Positions 8,937 to 17,770 of a DNA stretch of 64,000 nucleotides are shown in pieces. Every line of letters begins with the position of its first letter. Positions within the stretch are counted from its first letter, which is position 1. Below the pieces are notes generated by a model. It searched no databases. It saw nothing but the letters and a program-made list of their open reading frames with translations, and was not told the origin of the DNA. Source of the stretch: Larkinella knui (GTDB lineage Bacteria > Bacteroidota > Bacteroidia > Cytophagales > Spirosomataceae); the NCBI RefSeq assembly GCF_003858645.1, contig NZ_RQJP01000005.1:310001-374000 (forward strand), read 5' to 3'. Position numbers and translations under genes: made by a program.

Positions 8937-9009
8937 GAACCGCGTGGGCGGCCCCGAAAAATCAAAAGCTCCTGGGAACTTTCATGGTTCGGGGCTGCCC
9001 ACGCGGTTC
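8937..9009. terminator. Long 22-bp hairpin between greA and the HIT gene
   Basis: Arms at 8937-8958 and 8988-9009 pair over 22 bp with a single G-T pair (core GAACCGCGTGGGC). The loop is 29 nt. On the minus strand it lies after the greA stop but lacks a T-run, so it may act as an mRNA 3'-end stabiliser or processing site, or be a palindromic intergenic repeat. Confidence 0.6.
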
Positions 9010-9024
9010 TTTTTACTTTAAGTT

Positions 9025-9498
9025 CTATCTGCCAATTTCGAGTACTTCAAATTCCAGGGTTCCGGCGGGTACTTTAATTTCGGTGGTGTCGCCTACTTTT
9101 TTGCCGAGCAATCCTTTCCCAATGGGCGAACCGACGGAGATTTTACCTAATTTCAAATCCGCTTCCTCTTCCGAAACCAGGGTGTAGGTCATCGTAGCCC
9201 CGTTTTTGCGATTTTTTATTTTAACAGTCGATAAAACCGACACCAGCGACGCATCGATCGACGATTCATCCAGAAGCCGGGCGTTGGAAACAATTTCCTC
9301 CATTTTCGAAATCTTCATCTCCAGCAATCCCTGCGCATCTTTAGCGGCATCATACTCAGCATTTTCGCTAAGGTCACCTTTATCGCGCGCTTCGGCAATC
9401 TGGCGTGACATATCGCTCCGCCCCTTGGTCTTCAGGTCGTTCAATTCAGCTTTCAGCCGGTTCAGACCTTCTTCAGTGTAATACGAAATCTTACCCAT
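9025..9498 (-). CDS. greA: Transcription elongation factor GreA
   Basis: 157-residue transcript-cleavage factor that enters the RNA polymerase secondary channel and rescues backtracked complexes. The N-terminal coiled coil (YYTEEGLNRLKAELNDLK onward, about 6-75) carries the acidic tip in DLSENAEYDAAKDAQ (about 43-57). The C-terminal FKBP-like domain includes LGKISVGSPIGKGLLGKKVGD (about 117-137). Length is standard. The leader contains a promoter (9724-9754), a terminator hairpin (9596-9626) and further alternative stems, which suggests attenuation. Confidence 0.97.
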   Translation of the reverse strand: MGKISYYTEEGLNRLKAELNDLKTKGRSDMSRQIAEARDKGDLSENAEYDAAKDAQGLLEMKISKMEEIVSNARLLDESSIDASLVSVLSTVKIKNRKNGATMTYTLVSEEEADLKLGKISVGSPIGKGLLGKKVGDTTEIKVPAGTLEFEVLEIGR

Positions 9499-9551
9499 GT
9501 TACATCTACTCTATAAATTTCTTTGCCTTTGGTTTCGTCGTTCCTGAGGCC

Positions 9552-9595
9552 CTACAGACCCACTGTAGCCCGTTATCAGGTGATAAATGGCTACA
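9552..9595 (-). promoter_or_regulatory. Alternative hairpins in the greA leader
   Basis: In the greA transcript the segment from 9571-9563 (GGGCTACAG) can pair either with the upstream TGTAGCC (9595-9589), closing a long hairpin that also contains TTATCA/TGATAA, or with the downstream CTGTAG (9557-9552). The two pairings exclude each other, an arrangement seen in attenuators. Function is inference. Confidence 0.4.
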
Positions 9596-9626
9596 AAAAA
9601 GAAAAGAACGGTTCGCTGACCGTTCT
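9596..9626 (-). terminator. Intrinsic terminator in the greA leader
   Basis: On the minus strand AGAACGGT-loop-ACCGTTCT (stem 9605-9626, 8 bp, 6-nt loop) is followed by TTTCTTTTTT. No minus-strand gene lies between this and the predicted promoter at 9724-9754, so it would terminate the greA leader itself, about 100 nt before the start codon. Confidence 0.6.
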
Positions 9627-9723
9627 CCATACAAAATCTTGTTTCTTTGTAGGAAGCGTCAGGAGCCTTTCTGCGGAATTGTATGTATAGCTGTTCGACT
9701 ACTCATAGTGGAACTCAGGAAGA

Positions 9724-9754
9724 CAAAAATAACAATTCCATAGCATTCTCCCAA
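9724..9754 (-). promoter_or_regulatory. Bacteroidota-type promoter for greA
   Basis: On the minus strand TTG (9754-9752), 20 nt, then TATTTTTG (9731-9724) match the -33/-7 consensus TTG...TAnnTTTG. Predicted start of transcription is near 9717, about 220 nt before greA. Confidence 0.55.
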
Positions 9755-9794
9755 TGTCCTAATCAGCAATTCGATCAAATAACTATTTACTGTT

Positions 9795-10721
9795 TTGATA
9801 CGTGATTCTTTTCGCATCGTATTTATGGGCACGCCCGAATTTGCGGTGGCCAGCCTGAACAAACTGCTCGACGACGGCTGCCAAGTCGTGGCCGTTGTGA
9901 CGGCTCCGGACCGGCCTTCGGGGCGGGGGCAACAACTGACGGAATCGCCGGTAAAACGCGCAGCCGTTGCCGCCGGTATTCCGGTTTTGCAACCCGAAAA
10001 ATTGCGAGATCCGGTATTTTTAGAAAAATTACAAAGTTATCAAGCTGATTTACAGGTAGTCGTAGCATTTCGTATGTTGCCGGAAGTGGTTTGGGCCATG
10101 CCCCGGGTTGGTACATTCAACCTTCATGCCTCGTTGCTGCCGCAGTATCGGGGCGCTGCTCCCATCAACTGGGCGGTTATCAACGGAGAAAGAGAAACCG
10201 GTGTTACCACGTTTTTTATCGAGAAAGAAATTGATACCGGGCAGATGATTTTTCAGGAAACCGAATCGATTCACCCGGACGATTCGGCCGGAACCCTTCA
10301 CGACCGGTTAATGGAAAAAGGGGCCGCGTTAGTGCTGAAAACCGTCCGGGCCATTGAAGAGGGGACGTACCCCCGCAAACCGCAGCCGCAGACCGGCGAA
10401 CTGAAATTAGCACCCAAAATCCACCGCGAAACCTGTGAGATCAACTGGTTTCAACCGGCCGAAGCCGTGCGTAATTTTGTCCGGGGTATGTCGCCGTATC
10501 CGACGGCCTGGACCAGGATCAATGGGAAGATTTATAAAATCTATGCGGTTTCGTTGGCCGGCCAGTCGCCCTTCCCTGCCGAACCGGGTGAGGCTTATTC
10601 CGATGGCAAAAAAATACTGCTCATTAAAGCTGACGACGGCTGGCTGTCGGTGGATGAACTACAGGCCGAAGGCAAGCGAAAAATGATGGTAGAAGACTAT
10701 TTTCGGGGGAATAAAATTTGA
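9795..10721 (+). CDS. fmt: Methionyl-tRNA formyltransferase
   Basis: 308-residue enzyme that formylates initiator Met-tRNA with 10-formyl-tetrahydrofolate. The N-terminal RIVFMGTPEFAV is diagnostic; catalytic residues are N109 and H111 in FNLHASLLP and D147 in EKEIDTGQM. The C-terminal OB-like tRNA-binding domain starts near 210. The frame opens after a stop at 9780-9782 and has no ATG before the RIVFMGTPEF strand, so translation most likely starts at a TTG (9795). The first ATG, at 9825, would remove the first beta strand. folA follows after 3 nt, so both folate-linked genes are probably co-transcribed. Confidence 0.96.
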   Translation: MIRDSFRIVFMGTPEFAVASLNKLLDDGCQVVAVVTAPDRPSGRGQQLTESPVKRAAVAAGIPVLQPEKLRDPVFLEKLQSYQADLQVVVAFRMLPEVVWAMPRVGTFNLHASLLPQYRGAAPINWAVINGERETGVTTFFIEKEIDTGQMIFQETESIHPDDSAGTLHDRLMEKGAALVLKTVRAIEEGTYPRKPQPQTGELKLAPKIHRETCEINWFQPAEAVRNFVRGMSPYPTAWTRINGKIYKIYAVSLAGQSPFPAEPGEAYSDGKKILLIKADDGWLSVDELQAEGKRKMMVEDYFRGNKI

Positions 10722-10724
10722 ACC

Positions 10725-11219
10725 ATGGTAATCAGTTTAATTGCAGCCGTGGCTGAAAACGGCGTTATTGGTCAGGATAATGAGTTGGTTTGGCGTTTGC
10801 CCGACGATTTCAAGTACTTTAAACAAACGACATCTCATCACCCGGTTTTGATGGGCCGCAAGACGTTCGAGTCATTGGGAAAACCGCTGTTGAACCGGCT
10901 TAATGTCGTCATTACCCGCAACCCTGACTACCGTCCTGAAGGGGTTGTTATGGTCGATTCGCTGGAAAAAGCACTTGAAGAGGCCCGAAAAACCGGTATT
11001 GATGAAGCTTTTGTAATTGGTGGGGCCGAAATTTATTGGCAGGCGATTGCTACTGCTGACCGGCTGTACCTGACGGAAGTAAAAGCTTCCTTTGAAGGCG
11101 ATGCCCGGTTTCCGGATTTTGATAAATCGGAATGGCAGGAAATCAGCCGGCGTCATCATCCAGCCGATGAGCGGCACGCCGTCGCGTTTGACTTTGTGGT
11201 TTGGGAACGGAAAGTGTGA
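10725..11219 (+). CDS. folA: Dihydrofolate reductase
   Basis: 164-residue cytoplasmic enzyme reducing dihydrofolate to tetrahydrofolate with NADPH. Visible are the N-terminal ISLIAAVAENGVIG, W23 and the active-site acid in LPDDFKYFK (D28, equivalent to D27 in E. coli), the NADPH segment VLMGRKTFESLGKPL and the FVIGGAEIYWQA motif near 115. Length is typical of chromosomal enzymes. It starts three nucleotides after the fmt stop, which fits tight coupling of one-carbon folate use and recycling. Confidence 0.96.
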   Translation: MVISLIAAVAENGVIGQDNELVWRLPDDFKYFKQTTSHHPVLMGRKTFESLGKPLLNRLNVVITRNPDYRPEGVVMVDSLEKALEEARKTGIDEAFVIGGAEIYWQAIATADRLYLTEVKASFEGDARFPDFDKSEWQEISRRHHPADERHAVAFDFVVWERKV

Positions 11220-11255
11220 TGCTTAGCGCAATAAACAGGGGTTAAACATAAAACC

Positions 11256-13331
11256 TTATCCCTTCATAAACCGGATCACCGCTACTTCGGCCAGCAGAAA
11301 CACCAGGGCGGCAATGACAAAATACTTCCAGAGGTTTGTGCCCAGGTTTTGTTGCCTCAGTTCTTCCACAAAATCATCGTCCTGAATACTGTCGAAGACC
11401 TCCACATTCGGCTGGTTGGCAAAGATGCGCCGGAGCTCGTCAGGCTTGTAAAAATCCATTTGCGACTCCCGGTTTCCGTGATTAAAAGCCAGTAATTTCT
11501 CGGTCTTGCCGTTCAATTGCAACTCATAATAACCCGACGCCAGCTGCTGGCCCTCATTCAGTTGATTGCTTTTGGGGAGTTCCATCAGCAACTGCTGTCC
11601 ATTGACGCGTTGTATGGGAATGATTTCCAGTTTGTCCCGCTTCAATTTGTAAACGGAATTGGGCGATGCATTGCTGACGGGTACTTCGATCGTGTTGTCA
11701 TCAAATGAATACGCTGTACGCTGTGGCCTGACACTCAGTGCGGCAATTTTATACATAATGGGCACAAAAAGGGCATGTTGAGCCAGATTACCGTACTCGG
11801 TATTCAAGGGGCTGGCAAAGATGTAGACCTGTCCGCCCGTCGAACCAGCCGTTCGGGACTGCGTCAGATAAGGCGTTCCATTCCGCAACGTCAGCAACCG
11901 CTCACCCACCACCCGCCATTGCCAAACCGGAACGGCATTGGGCAGATTTTCGATGCCCTGCTGGTTGGTTTGCTCAAAAATGTCACGGAAAAATGGATTC
12001 TGGCGGTTGGGAGCCGATAGCGGTTGGGTGGGCGGAAGGGGAGGAGCCTGAGTTTGTAAACCGGCAACCCCTAAACTGGCAAGAAATGAAGACCAGGCCG
12101 TTGCATCAGGCGTAGTCGGGGGAATGATAACTAAACTCCCGCCCTGTCGCACAAACCGCTCCAGTTCGCTCCGCAGCGTACCATTCACCTGACTGACGCC
12201 TTCCAGCACCACTAAATCGGCGGTTTTCAATTGACCAACGTCCACATTCTGGGCACTGAAACTCCGGCGAACAAACAAACTGTCGTTGCCGTATACATTC
12301 TCGATATAGTTGGCTTCCGTTTTCTGGTCATACAGATGAAGGACCCGAATCGAAGGCGATGCCTGAATGACAAAATAATACTCGTTGTCGAACGTAATCG
12401 GATAGTCCTCGAACGTGATCCGCCCCCGGCGAAACCCTTTTTGGGTAACATTGAAATTAAGGGTTGCCGTGGCAGCTCCTTTGCCCGGCAGGGTGACGGA
12501 AGCCGTTGAAACCTGCGTCTGGTCGATAAAAAGCTTAACGGGCAAATTACGAACGGATTCATCGCCACTATTGCGGACGCGAACATTGAGCGTGTTATTC
12601 TGCATCTCGCGAATGAATGGGGTACTCAGCCAAACGGAGTCGACAAAAACATTCTTGGTCGGCTGGGTCTCCAGAGGGACGAGAAAAAGCCGGTTGGTCG
12701 TATCAATTTTCAGCCGGGAGAGATCGCCGGCGGTACTTTTCTGAAAGTCGGAAAACCAGAATAATTGATTGGGTCCGGTTGGGTTATGCGTAGCCAGCAG
12801 GTTGAGCTGACGCCGGTAGACGTCGGGCAAAGTGCGGGGCGTATGGGCAAATCGAACCGTCGTAACCCGGTCGCGCAGCGCTTCGGCGGTACCGACGGCC
12901 TGCTCCTGACTACTGAAATCATTGGTAATCAATTGCAGCGATGTCGCGTTACGGAACAAACCAAGCAGTTGGTCCAATTTGCTGGTGGCAATGTCCAAAT
13001 ACCGCTTCTGGTTTAACTCGTTCTGCATGCTGTACGAATTATCGAGATACAAGCTCGTAAGTCCGGTCCGTGACAAACCCAGTTTGCTTTTGCTGGGAAT
13101 AAACGGTTGCGCGAACGCCAGCACCAGGCAGATCACAAACAACGTCCGGAACAGCAGAATCAGGTAATGCTTCAACCGCCGGAACGACTTGGTTTCGGTC
13201 TGGACGGTTTTTAGCAGGGCAACGTTGGTAAAAAATACCCGACGAGTCCGGCGAAAATTAAACAGGTGGATGGCGACGGGGACAGAGACAGCCAGCAGCC
13301 CAAACAGAAACGAAGGATATAGGAAACTCAT
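11256..13331 (-). CDS. BatA-domain membrane protein with vWA-like region
   Basis: 691-residue protein. The N-terminus (FLYPSFLFGLLAVSVPVAIHLFNFRR) is the BatA/double-membrane domain, with helices about 5-23 and 57-75. A vWA-like domain follows; a DxSxS metal site reads DNSYS (97-101). Large beta-rich periplasmic regions come next, with a glutamine-amidotransferase-like stretch near 385-420, and a last helix (about 670-688). This architecture is common in Bacteroidota, often near aerotolerance (bat) genes, but no moxR or other bat gene is present here. Molecular role unknown. Confidence 0.85.
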   Translation of the reverse strand: MSFLYPSFLFGLLAVSVPVAIHLFNFRRTRRVFFTNVALLKTVQTETKSFRRLKHYLILLFRTLFVICLVLAFAQPFIPSKSKLGLSRTGLTSLYLDNSYSMQNELNQKRYLDIATSKLDQLLGLFRNATSLQLITNDFSSQEQAVGTAEALRDRVTTVRFAHTPRTLPDVYRRQLNLLATHNPTGPNQLFWFSDFQKSTAGDLSRLKIDTTNRLFLVPLETQPTKNVFVDSVWLSTPFIREMQNNTLNVRVRNSGDESVRNLPVKLFIDQTQVSTASVTLPGKGAATATLNFNVTQKGFRRGRITFEDYPITFDNEYYFVIQASPSIRVLHLYDQKTEANYIENVYGNDSLFVRRSFSAQNVDVGQLKTADLVVLEGVSQVNGTLRSELERFVRQGGSLVIIPPTTPDATAWSSFLASLGVAGLQTQAPPLPPTQPLSAPNRQNPFFRDIFEQTNQQGIENLPNAVPVWQWRVVGERLLTLRNGTPYLTQSRTAGSTGGQVYIFASPLNTEYGNLAQHALFVPIMYKIAALSVRPQRTAYSFDDNTIEVPVSNASPNSVYKLKRDKLEIIPIQRVNGQQLLMELPKSNQLNEGQQLASGYYELQLNGKTEKLLAFNHGNRESQMDFYKPDELRRIFANQPNVEVFDSIQDDDFVEELRQQNLGTNLWKYFVIAALVFLLAEVAVIRFMKG

Positions 13332-13472
13332 TCAAACGGTTCGCTGTAGCGATTATTTTCTTTTATAACGGCCAAATAAAGCAATGTTGTTCTGACTCTA
13401 ACGAATTTAGCAAGAATAGCATACGGATGACACGGATTGACCAATTTACATCGATAAATCGGAGAAAGCCTA

Positions 13473-14183
13473 TTATATACTCACTATTTCAAGCGTGTAG
13501 AATGCTTCCTGCGTCTGCAAAACATCCGTATAGGTAATTGAGCCGGTTTGATCGCCAATGGTTACAAATTCGGGAACCGGCGTATGACCAACGATCTGAT
13601 GCAAACCCGCGATATAATCCGTCGATGTTTCCAGTTTATCGGCCCAAACAGGCCCTCCGGCTTCTTCATAACCGCCCCGTAAGTAACTGATATCAAACAA
13701 AGATGTTCGGAGCATCCGATCTTCGTGCATTGCATTCAGCACCGTGGCCAGTTGATCCAACGTCTGCAAATTTGGTTCCAGTTTTGAGCTTAGATCGCCT
13801 TTAGGCAAGTGGGCCAGCCATCGATTAGACACCCCTGCATGGGTAAATACGTACGAATTTTGCTGGTGGGCAATCTGAAAAAGCGACTTCTGTTCCGTAA
13901 ATAACGCGCTCAGAGCCGGTTGCATCGACGACCGAAAACCGGAACAGCGGTAGTGCGGAAAATGTAGGTATTGGGCGTCATGATTGCCAAGTAACAAAAC
14001 CACCTTGTCGGGGTACTGCTGTTTGAGCCCGATAATTTGCTGCAGGTTTTCCAGGATAATCCGGTCACTAAGCTCGTAACTATCTGTGTAGTCGCCCAGA
14101 AAAATTACTTTATCATACTGCGTAACATCGACTTGCTGCCAGCTGTTTCGTCCGTGGAGGTCAGAGATAGTAAGGATTTTCAT
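13473..14183 (-). CDS. Calcineurin-like metallophosphoesterase (PPP type)
   Basis: 236-residue phosphoesterase with the full metal-binding set: SDLHG (D8, H10), GDYTD (30-34), GNHD (66-69), THAGVSNRW (near 128) and GHTPVPE (near 207). The GHTP and HAG motifs place it with PPP-type enzymes such as ApaH/PrpE or protein phosphatases; the substrate cannot be told. Cytoplasmic, no signal peptide. It lies downstream of infB behind a strong terminator, so it probably has its own promoter. Confidence 0.88.
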   Translation of the reverse strand: MKILTISDLHGRNSWQQVDVTQYDKVIFLGDYTDSYELSDRIILENLQQIIGLKQQYPDKVVLLLGNHDAQYLHFPHYRCSGFRSSMQPALSALFTEQKSLFQIAHQQNSYVFTHAGVSNRWLAHLPKGDLSSKLEPNLQTLDQLATVLNAMHEDRMLRTSLFDISYLRGGYEEAGGPVWADKLETSTDYIAGLHQIVGHTPVPEFVTIGDQTGSITYTDVLQTQEAFYTLEIVSI

Positions 14184-14201
14184 AAAATGCCACTATATTG
14201 A

Positions 14202-14236
14202 AAAAGCCTTTACTGCAGATGGCAGTAAAGGCTTTT
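14202..14236 (-). terminator. Terminator of the rimP-nusA-infB operon
   Basis: A perfect 15-bp stem (14202-14216 with 14222-14236) with a 5-nt loop is followed on the minus strand by a T-run. It lies 20 nt after the infB stop. Confidence 0.9.
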
Positions 14237-14256
14237 ATCGTATCGAACTTAGTGAA

Positions 14257-17200
14257 TTATAACGTCCGCTTCACTTCTTTCAATTCGAAGCTTTCGATGG
14301 TATCACCTACCTGAATATCGTTAAAGTTTTTAATGCTAAGACCGCACTCATAACCAAAACGTACTTCACTGACATCTTCTTTGTAGCGTTTCAGGGCGCT
14401 TATTTCGCCGGTATGGACCACGATAAAGTCGCGGACAACGCGGACTTTGTTGTTTCGTCTGATGATCCCTTCCGTTACCATACAACCGGCCACGGTACCA
14501 ATGCGGCTGATCTTGAACACATCGCGAACTTCGATATTGCCAACAATGACTTCTTCGGTCGTTGGGGCCAGCATGCCTTCCATGGCATCCCGGATTTCGC
14601 CAATGGCATCGTAAATGATGGAATACAAGCGAATTTCGATCTGCTCCTGTTCCGCCAGACGACGGGCGCTGACCGAAGGCCGTACCTGGAAGCCGACAAT
14701 GATCGCATCCGACGCCGACGCCAGCAGAATATCCGATTCGGAAATCTGACCCACGGCTTTGTGGATGATGTTGACCTGTACTTCTTCCGTCGAAAGTTGC
14801 AGCAGCGAATCCGAAAGGGCTTCCACCGAACCGTCCACGTCACCTTTCACAATCACGTTCAGCTCTTTGAAGTTACCGATGGCTTTCCGGCGACCGATTT
14901 CTTCCAGTGTAATGTGTTTGCGGGTCCGCAGGTTTTGCTCGCGCAATAACTGTTCGCGTTTATTGGCAATTTCGCGGGCTTCACGCTCTGTTTCCATTAC
15001 GTTGAACTTATCCCCCGACTGCGGAGCACCGGGAAGACCCAGGATTTGCACGGGTGTCGATGGTCCGGCTTCTTTCAGGCGTTGGCCGATGTCGTCAGTC
15101 ATGGCACGGATGCGGCCAAAGTGAGCCCCAACCAGCACGATATCCCCCTGTCTGAGCGTACCGGACTGAACAAGCATGGTCGTCACATAACCCCGACCTT
15201 TGTCAAGTTCGGCTTCAATGACGGTACCTGTTGCCTTTTTATTCGGATTGGCTTTCAGGTCGAGCAGTTCCGCTTCGAGCAAGACTTTCTCCAGTAATTC
15301 CGAAATACCCAAACCGGATTTTGACGAGATTTCCTGTGTCTGGTATTTACCACCCCATTCTTCAACGAGCATGTTCATCTGCGACAGTTCTTCCCGTACT
15401 CGTTCCGTATTGGCACCCGGTTTATCGACCTTGCTGAAGGCAAAAACAATGGGCACACCGGCCACCTGCGCGTGGTTAATTGCCTCGCGGGTTTGTGGCA
15501 TGACGCTGTCGTCCGCAGCAATAACAATAATAACAATGTCGGTTACCTGCGCTCCCCGTGCCCGCATGGCCGTAAAGGCTTCGTGACCCGGCGTATCAAG
15601 GAACGTAATCATGCGGTCGTCCGTGGTTTTTACGCTATAGGCACCAATGTGCTGCGTAATTCCCCCGGCTTCGCCAGCCGCAACGCGTGTCCGGCGGATG
15701 TAATCGAGCAAGGAAGTTTTCCCGTGATCGACGTGACCCATGATGGTTACAATCGGTGCGCGGTGAACCAGATCTTCTTCGTTGTCCGGTTCATCGACCA
15801 GGCCCGATTCAATTTCTTCTTCGGCGGAGACAAACTGCACTTCGTAATCGAATTCATCGGCAATAACCGTAATCGCTTCTGCATCAAGGCGCTGGTTGAT
15901 GGATACAAACATCCCCAGGCTCATACAGGTGGCAATAACTTCGTTGACCGATACATCCATCAGCGACGCAAGGTCGTTGGCCGATACGAATTCGGTTACT
16001 TTCAGGATTTTTGCTTCTTCGTTCTCCTGGTCGATCCGTTCGCGTTCGCGTTCAGCACGTTCCTGGCGACGATCCCGACGACGGTCGGCACCCCGGTTCG
16101 GTTTGTTACCGGTCATCCGGGCCTGCGTTGCCTTGATCGAATCTTTTACTTCGCGCTGGGTTGGTTCTTCCCGGCGGTCACGGGTGCCTCCCCGGGCTCC
16201 TGCTTTCCCTTTATTAGCGGTTCCTGCGCCCGTTCCCGTGGCTGGCTTGTTGGCCTGACCTGGTTGCTGCGTACGGTTGGCCGGTGCATTCGCATCACGG
16301 GTGCGGGGTGCACCTCCCGGGCCTTGCGGCTGAGGAGCTCCTCCGGCGGCCGGTGCGCCACTGACCGGGTCACGACGCAGGCGTTTGCGTTTGCGTTTCT
16401 TATCGCGTTCGTCGGTTGAAGCGACGGGTCCGTTCTGTTTCTTGGAGCGTTCGGAAGGCAGTTCGATGGTACCTAAAACCGTCAGACCACGTAGCTGCTC
16501 GCCACGGGCGCGGATGGTTTCGATGGGCTCATCGATGGGCAGATCAACAACGGGTTCAGGCCGAACGGGTGCTTCTTCCATCCGGGGCGTAACGGGCCGT
16601 GGCTCAACGGGACGCGGAGGTTGTTGGCCCCGGTTGTCCTGTGGCCGGTTCCGGTCGCGATCGGGGCGGTTGCCGCCCTGACCCTGCCCTTGAACACCGG
16701 GACGGTTTTGCTCGCCGGGGCGATCGGGCCGCCGGTCCCGCGATCCATCATTCCGATTCGGTTGCTGGCCGGGCCGGTTATCGGGTCGCGAACTGTCTGG
16801 TCGCGAACCATCCGGTCGGGGACCATTAGTGCGTTGACCGTCGTTGCGGTTCGGTTGTTGCTGCCGTGCATTCGGGTCGTTCGACCGTTGCGGAGAGGGC
16901 TTTCTCTCTAAATCGATTTTACCCAAAACCGTCAATCCCGGCAATCGGGGATTGGAAATTTCCGGCTGGGCGGGTTCCTTAATTTCCGGTGATGTCACTT
17001 GCGGACGTGTTTCAACCTGAGGTGATTCGATTGGGCGTGGGGGCTCAACCGGTGTTGTTGTCACAGGCTGAATGGGTTCCGGTTTATTCTCTATAACGGG
17101 TACAGGAGCCACTGCTTCCGGCTTGGGAGCAGGTGCGGGCACGGGAATTTCCCGGGGTTCCACCGGCGTCGGCTGCTGACGGGCTTCGATTGGGGCGGGC

Positions 17201-17667
17201 TGAGCTACCGGGGCCGGTTGCGGTTTGGGCTGGCTCGGCTCTGGAGTCGTAATCTTTTCGGCTACAACGGGTTCAGGTTGAGTAACCGGTTGCGGTTGGG
17301 GTGTTACCGGCGTTTCTTGAACAGAAACGGGCTTGGGAACGACCGGATTGGCAACAGGCTGAGGGGGCACCGGCTGGGAGGGCCGGGCGGGTTCATTACG
17401 AAAATATTGCGGCAACTCATCATCTTCCCGGCGTTTGGGCTCGGGCACAAAAGTCTCTGAAGCTGGTTTGCGAACAGCTCCACCATTCAACAGTTCAGTA
17501 TTACCGAATTCTTTCGCCAAGATTTCCACTTGATCCGTAGAAATCTTGCCGTTAGGGTTACTATCAACCTTAATCCCTTTGGCAGAAAGACGACTCACCA
17601 CAGTAGACGAACCTACTCCGAGTATTTTTGCCACTTGGCTAAGGCGCATGGATTTATCTTCTGCCAT
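14257..17667 (-). CDS. infB: Translation initiation factor IF-2
   Basis: 1136-residue GTPase that delivers initiator fMet-tRNA to the small ribosomal subunit. The N-terminal IF2_N helix-turn unit ([20 protein letters not shown], 8-27) is followed by about 500 residues of Pro/Gln/Arg-rich low-complexity sequence, a second IF2_N-like unit near 560, and the G domain: GHVDHGKTS (about 642-650), DTPGH (about 692), and SKVD (about 744-747) where NKxD is usual. Domains II-IV end at 1136. Third gene of rimP-nusA-infB; 103 nt separate it from nusA, with a family repeat in the gap. Confidence 0.97.
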   Translation of the reverse strand: MAEDKSMRLSQVAKILGVGSSTVVSRLSAKGIKVDSNPNGKISTDQVEILAKEFGNTELLNGGAVRKPASETFVPEPKRREDDELPQYFRNEPARPSQPVPPQPVANPVVPKPVSVQETPVTPQPQPVTQPEPVVAEKITTPEPSQPKPQPAPVAQPAPIEARQQPTPVEPREIPVPAPAPKPEAVAPVPVIENKPEPIQPVTTTPVEPPRPIESPQVETRPQVTSPEIKEPAQPEISNPRLPGLTVLGKIDLERKPSPQRSNDPNARQQQPNRNDGQRTNGPRPDGSRPDSSRPDNRPGQQPNRNDGSRDRRPDRPGEQNRPGVQGQGQGGNRPDRDRNRPQDNRGQQPPRPVEPRPVTPRMEEAPVRPEPVVDLPIDEPIETIRARGEQLRGLTVLGTIELPSERSKKQNGPVASTDERDKKRKRKRLRRDPVSGAPAAGGAPQPQGPGGAPRTRDANAPANRTQQPGQANKPATGTGAGTANKGKAGARGGTRDRREEPTQREVKDSIKATQARMTGNKPNRGADRRRDRRQERAERERERIDQENEEAKILKVTEFVSANDLASLMDVSVNEVIATCMSLGMFVSINQRLDAEAITVIADEFDYEVQFVSAEEEIESGLVDEPDNEEDLVHRAPIVTIMGHVDHGKTSLLDYIRRTRVAAGEAGGITQHIGAYSVKTTDDRMITFLDTPGHEAFTAMRARGAQVTDIVIIVIAADDSVMPQTREAINHAQVAGVPIVFAFSKVDKPGANTERVREELSQMNMLVEEWGGKYQTQEISSKSGLGISELLEKVLLEAELLDLKANPNKKATGTVIEAELDKGRGYVTTMLVQSGTLRQGDIVLVGAHFGRIRAMTDDIGQRLKEAGPSTPVQILGLPGAPQSGDKFNVMETEREAREIANKREQLLREQNLRTRKHITLEEIGRRKAIGNFKELNVIVKGDVDGSVEALSDSLLQLSTEEVQVNIIHKAVGQISESDILLASASDAIIVGFQVRPSVSARRLAEQEQIEIRLYSIIYDAIGEIRDAMEGMLAPTTEEVIVGNIEVRDVFKISRIGTVAGCMVTEGIIRRNNKVRVVRDFIVVHTGEISALKRYKEDVSEVRFGYECGLSIKNFNDIQVGDTIESFELKEVKRTL

Positions 17668-17715
17668 ACAAATGGTTTAGAATGAAAAAAGCATTTTAAT
17701 GATAAACTATATATA

Positions 17716-17752
17716 ATGAACGATGAATGGATCGACTTAATTCATCGTTCAT
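17716..17752. repeat. Inverted repeat, ATGAACGATGAAT family, copy 2
   Basis: ATGAACGATGAAT (17716-17728) and ATTCATCGTTCAT (17740-17752) form a perfect 13-bp hairpin with an 11-nt loop in the nusA-infB gap. The stem has no T-run, so it is unlikely to terminate this essential operon. Confidence 0.85.
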
Positions 17753-17770
17753 CCCCCATAGTTCATCATT

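Noticed and set aside
15472-16419. 315-codon frame antisense to infB
   Set aside because: Arises from the GC-rich Pro/Gln/Arg arm of IF-2; no motif, overlaps the G domain coding sequence.
16400-17450. Direct-repeat array in the infB 5' half as a CRISPR-like or satellite repeat
   Set aside because: The repetition comes from Pro/Gln/Arg-rich codons in one continuous reading frame, with no regular spacing.
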